Shown: in pieces, positions 62,376-64,000 of the stretch | Layout: every line of letters begins with the position of its first letter | How positions within the stretch are numbered: the stretch's first letter is position 1 | Assembly (NCBI RefSeq): GCF_949628265.1 | Contig: NC_088786.1 | Span: 20,543,681 to 20,607,680 of the forward strand | From: Cloeon dipterum | Lineage: Eukaryota > Arthropoda > Insecta > Ephemeroptera > Baetidae | Length of the DNA: 64,000 bases | Direction of reading: 5' to 3' | Made by a program: the position numbers and the translations under genes | Notes under the pieces: model-generated | Told to the model about the DNA's origin: nothing | The model's input: only the letters and a program-made list of their open reading frames with translations | Database searches by the model: none

Positions 62376-64000
62376 GACGACACTGGCGGGCGGCCGGCAC
62401 TGACTCCACTCGACACTCGACTCGCCGACTGCGAAACTCGATATACGCATATATATTATGCACACCAACCAGCCAGTCTCACAAACGTTTCCCCTCGCCT
62501 ATCGGCCAGTCAGACTTACTAGAAAATAATGTCGTTCCTCTCGAAATAGGAAAAGAGGATTTAAATTTTAAGCCTCTATTTTAATATTTTTATACCTCTG
62601 GTACCCAATGAATCTTTTTTAAACTAAATTCAATTTAAGGCATAGGCTTTTAAGAGAGAAATAATTACCTAAATTTGAGTTCTCTGTGGTTTTATGCGAG
62701 ATTATTGTTAGCTTACACCGGGTGAAGGGTTAACTCCTTCGCCCTTGAAGCAACGCCCGAGTCATCTTAATTGAGAGGCGGATGAGTAAGATAGAATGAT
62801 TGCTTATCTTTTAAGACAAAAACAACATATCGTTTTTCACGATTTGAAGCACATCTTATGTAACTAGACGATAGATAAAGATAACTATTACACAGTTTTA
62901 TATGGTCGGATCAAGGTTCTGCCTTTTGCTAAAATTCTTACGCGTGTAGCAATACTTAGAAAAAATGCAACAATTTGCGACATGCAGTGCAAAATATCAC
63001 AGCACATTTTCGTTCAGGATTAAATGGTTTACAATTTATAAATTAAAAAAATCATTTTACCACTTAATTTGCTTTGCCAATTTTACCTTTTAACCAAATT
63101 TTATTTATAGTTACACACACGAACCGCTGAGAATGTAAAAAATAATGCAATAAAATATATATGGTGAGTCAACTACTGAGCTTGATCGACACACGACACA
63201 GCCAGTTTAATTTTTAGATTTGATATGCGCAGCCTGTTTGATCAATCCCGTGCTTTTGAATTTTGTAAATTTATTCTACGTTTTGGTCAGTTCACCTCTT
63301 TCGAGATGGACGTACCCCTGATGGCGAACTTCGCGTCTTGATTACATCGCGAATGAATAACATGGGCGCACGGGCTTCATTGGAAATAATGTTAATTCAC
63401 CGTATACACGTACATCATTATTCACACAAGTAATTCAATCAATCATCTGAAGCTGGGCAAGCTTAAACCCAAGCTCCGATTTCAAGCTGTGTTTGAGGAA
63501 ACAACGCACTTTTTCGACAATATTCAGCAAATCCCCCCTCCCCCCTGCTGCGAAGGGTTTTTAATCCCACAATATATGAATAAACTGTCGAGAAACGTTG
63601 GGGGAAACTTTGATATTTTTCGGCTTTGTCACGTTCACAATGACACATCTGACAATGAAAAATGCTTCTCATATTTTCCCTCGCGCTCCCCAGAGTGACT
63701 TGGTCGCTGAATAGCCAAGCACAACGAAAAAATTCCACCCCCTGCGCGGACACTTCAGAAGGCTTTCATCTGTTGCACGCAACGTACGTTTCCGACAATT
63801 TGCTCCAGTATAGCTGCAATTCAGAGAAGTCTCCTAAAGCTCAGCATCGTCATCAAACAGTTGCACTTTCGGAAGGAATTTTGAGTCTCATTCGCAGTTT
63901 TTTCAAATCAGGTAAGATTTAAGTTTTATATTTCTATCCACAACACGTCGTTCATTGATTTCAACTGCACACGTGTGCCAAGATAATTCATCGATTTTAA
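62376..64000. other. Region upstream of kynurenine formamidase
   Basis: AT-rich DNA with no supported exon or repeat. The first few hundred bases should contain the kynurenine formamidase 5' UTR and promoter, but no convincing core promoter motif stands out. Overlapping frames at 63460-63920 on both strands look like chance. Confidence 0.5.

Noticed and set aside
1-64000. CRISPR arrays, bacterial operons, rRNA or tRNA genes
   Set aside because: No regular spaced repeats, no prokaryotic gene organisation, and no cloverleaf-like sequence apart from the SINE head.

Overview
This window looks like nuclear DNA of an arthropod, most probably an insect. It has short canonical GT-AG exons, AT-rich introns and intergenic DNA, dispersed SINE and foldback repeats, and innexin (not connexin) gap-junction genes. 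I cannot name the species. All supported coding genes lie on the minus strand.

Layout from left to right. (1) Positions 6-3510 hold an unrecognised multi-exon gene encoding an acidic protein with Cys-rich, zinc-finger-like patches; it continues past the left edge. (2) 3.5-7.8 kb is repeat-rich: a 722 bp near-palindrome, a second foldback sharing its core, a dispersed repeat, and a partial copy of the RpS3A 5' region that lacks exon 1. (3) 7806-10184 is a complete five-exon RpS3A. (4) 10989-15120 is inx1/ogre with four coding exons. (5) 15-32 kb has no confident gene, only GC-rich patches, a (CT)31 tract, repeats and one possible orphan exon. (6) 32166-34749 is a divergent innexin with two coding exons. 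(7) 35-51.8 kb is another gene desert with several repeat copies. (8) 51858-53966 is inx2 with two coding exons. (9) 58841-62375 is an eight-exon kynurenine formamidase. (10) The last 1.6 kb shows no gene.

The three innexins are an in-line tandem family separated by about 17 kb each. The order ogre, divergent copy, inx2 recalls the ogre/inx7/inx2 cluster known in Drosophila. inx1 and inx2 keep every family hallmark. The middle copy keeps the four extracellular cysteines but has lost the conserved NEK motif before TM4. GC-rich patches 2-3 kb upstream of inx1 and about 0.7-1 kb upstream of inx2, with plausible minus-strand splice donors facing acceptors just before the start codons, suggest non-coding first exons.

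Coding coordinates below were assembled by hand from reading frame, splice sites and phase, and the phases close exactly in all six genes. No search or alignment program was run.
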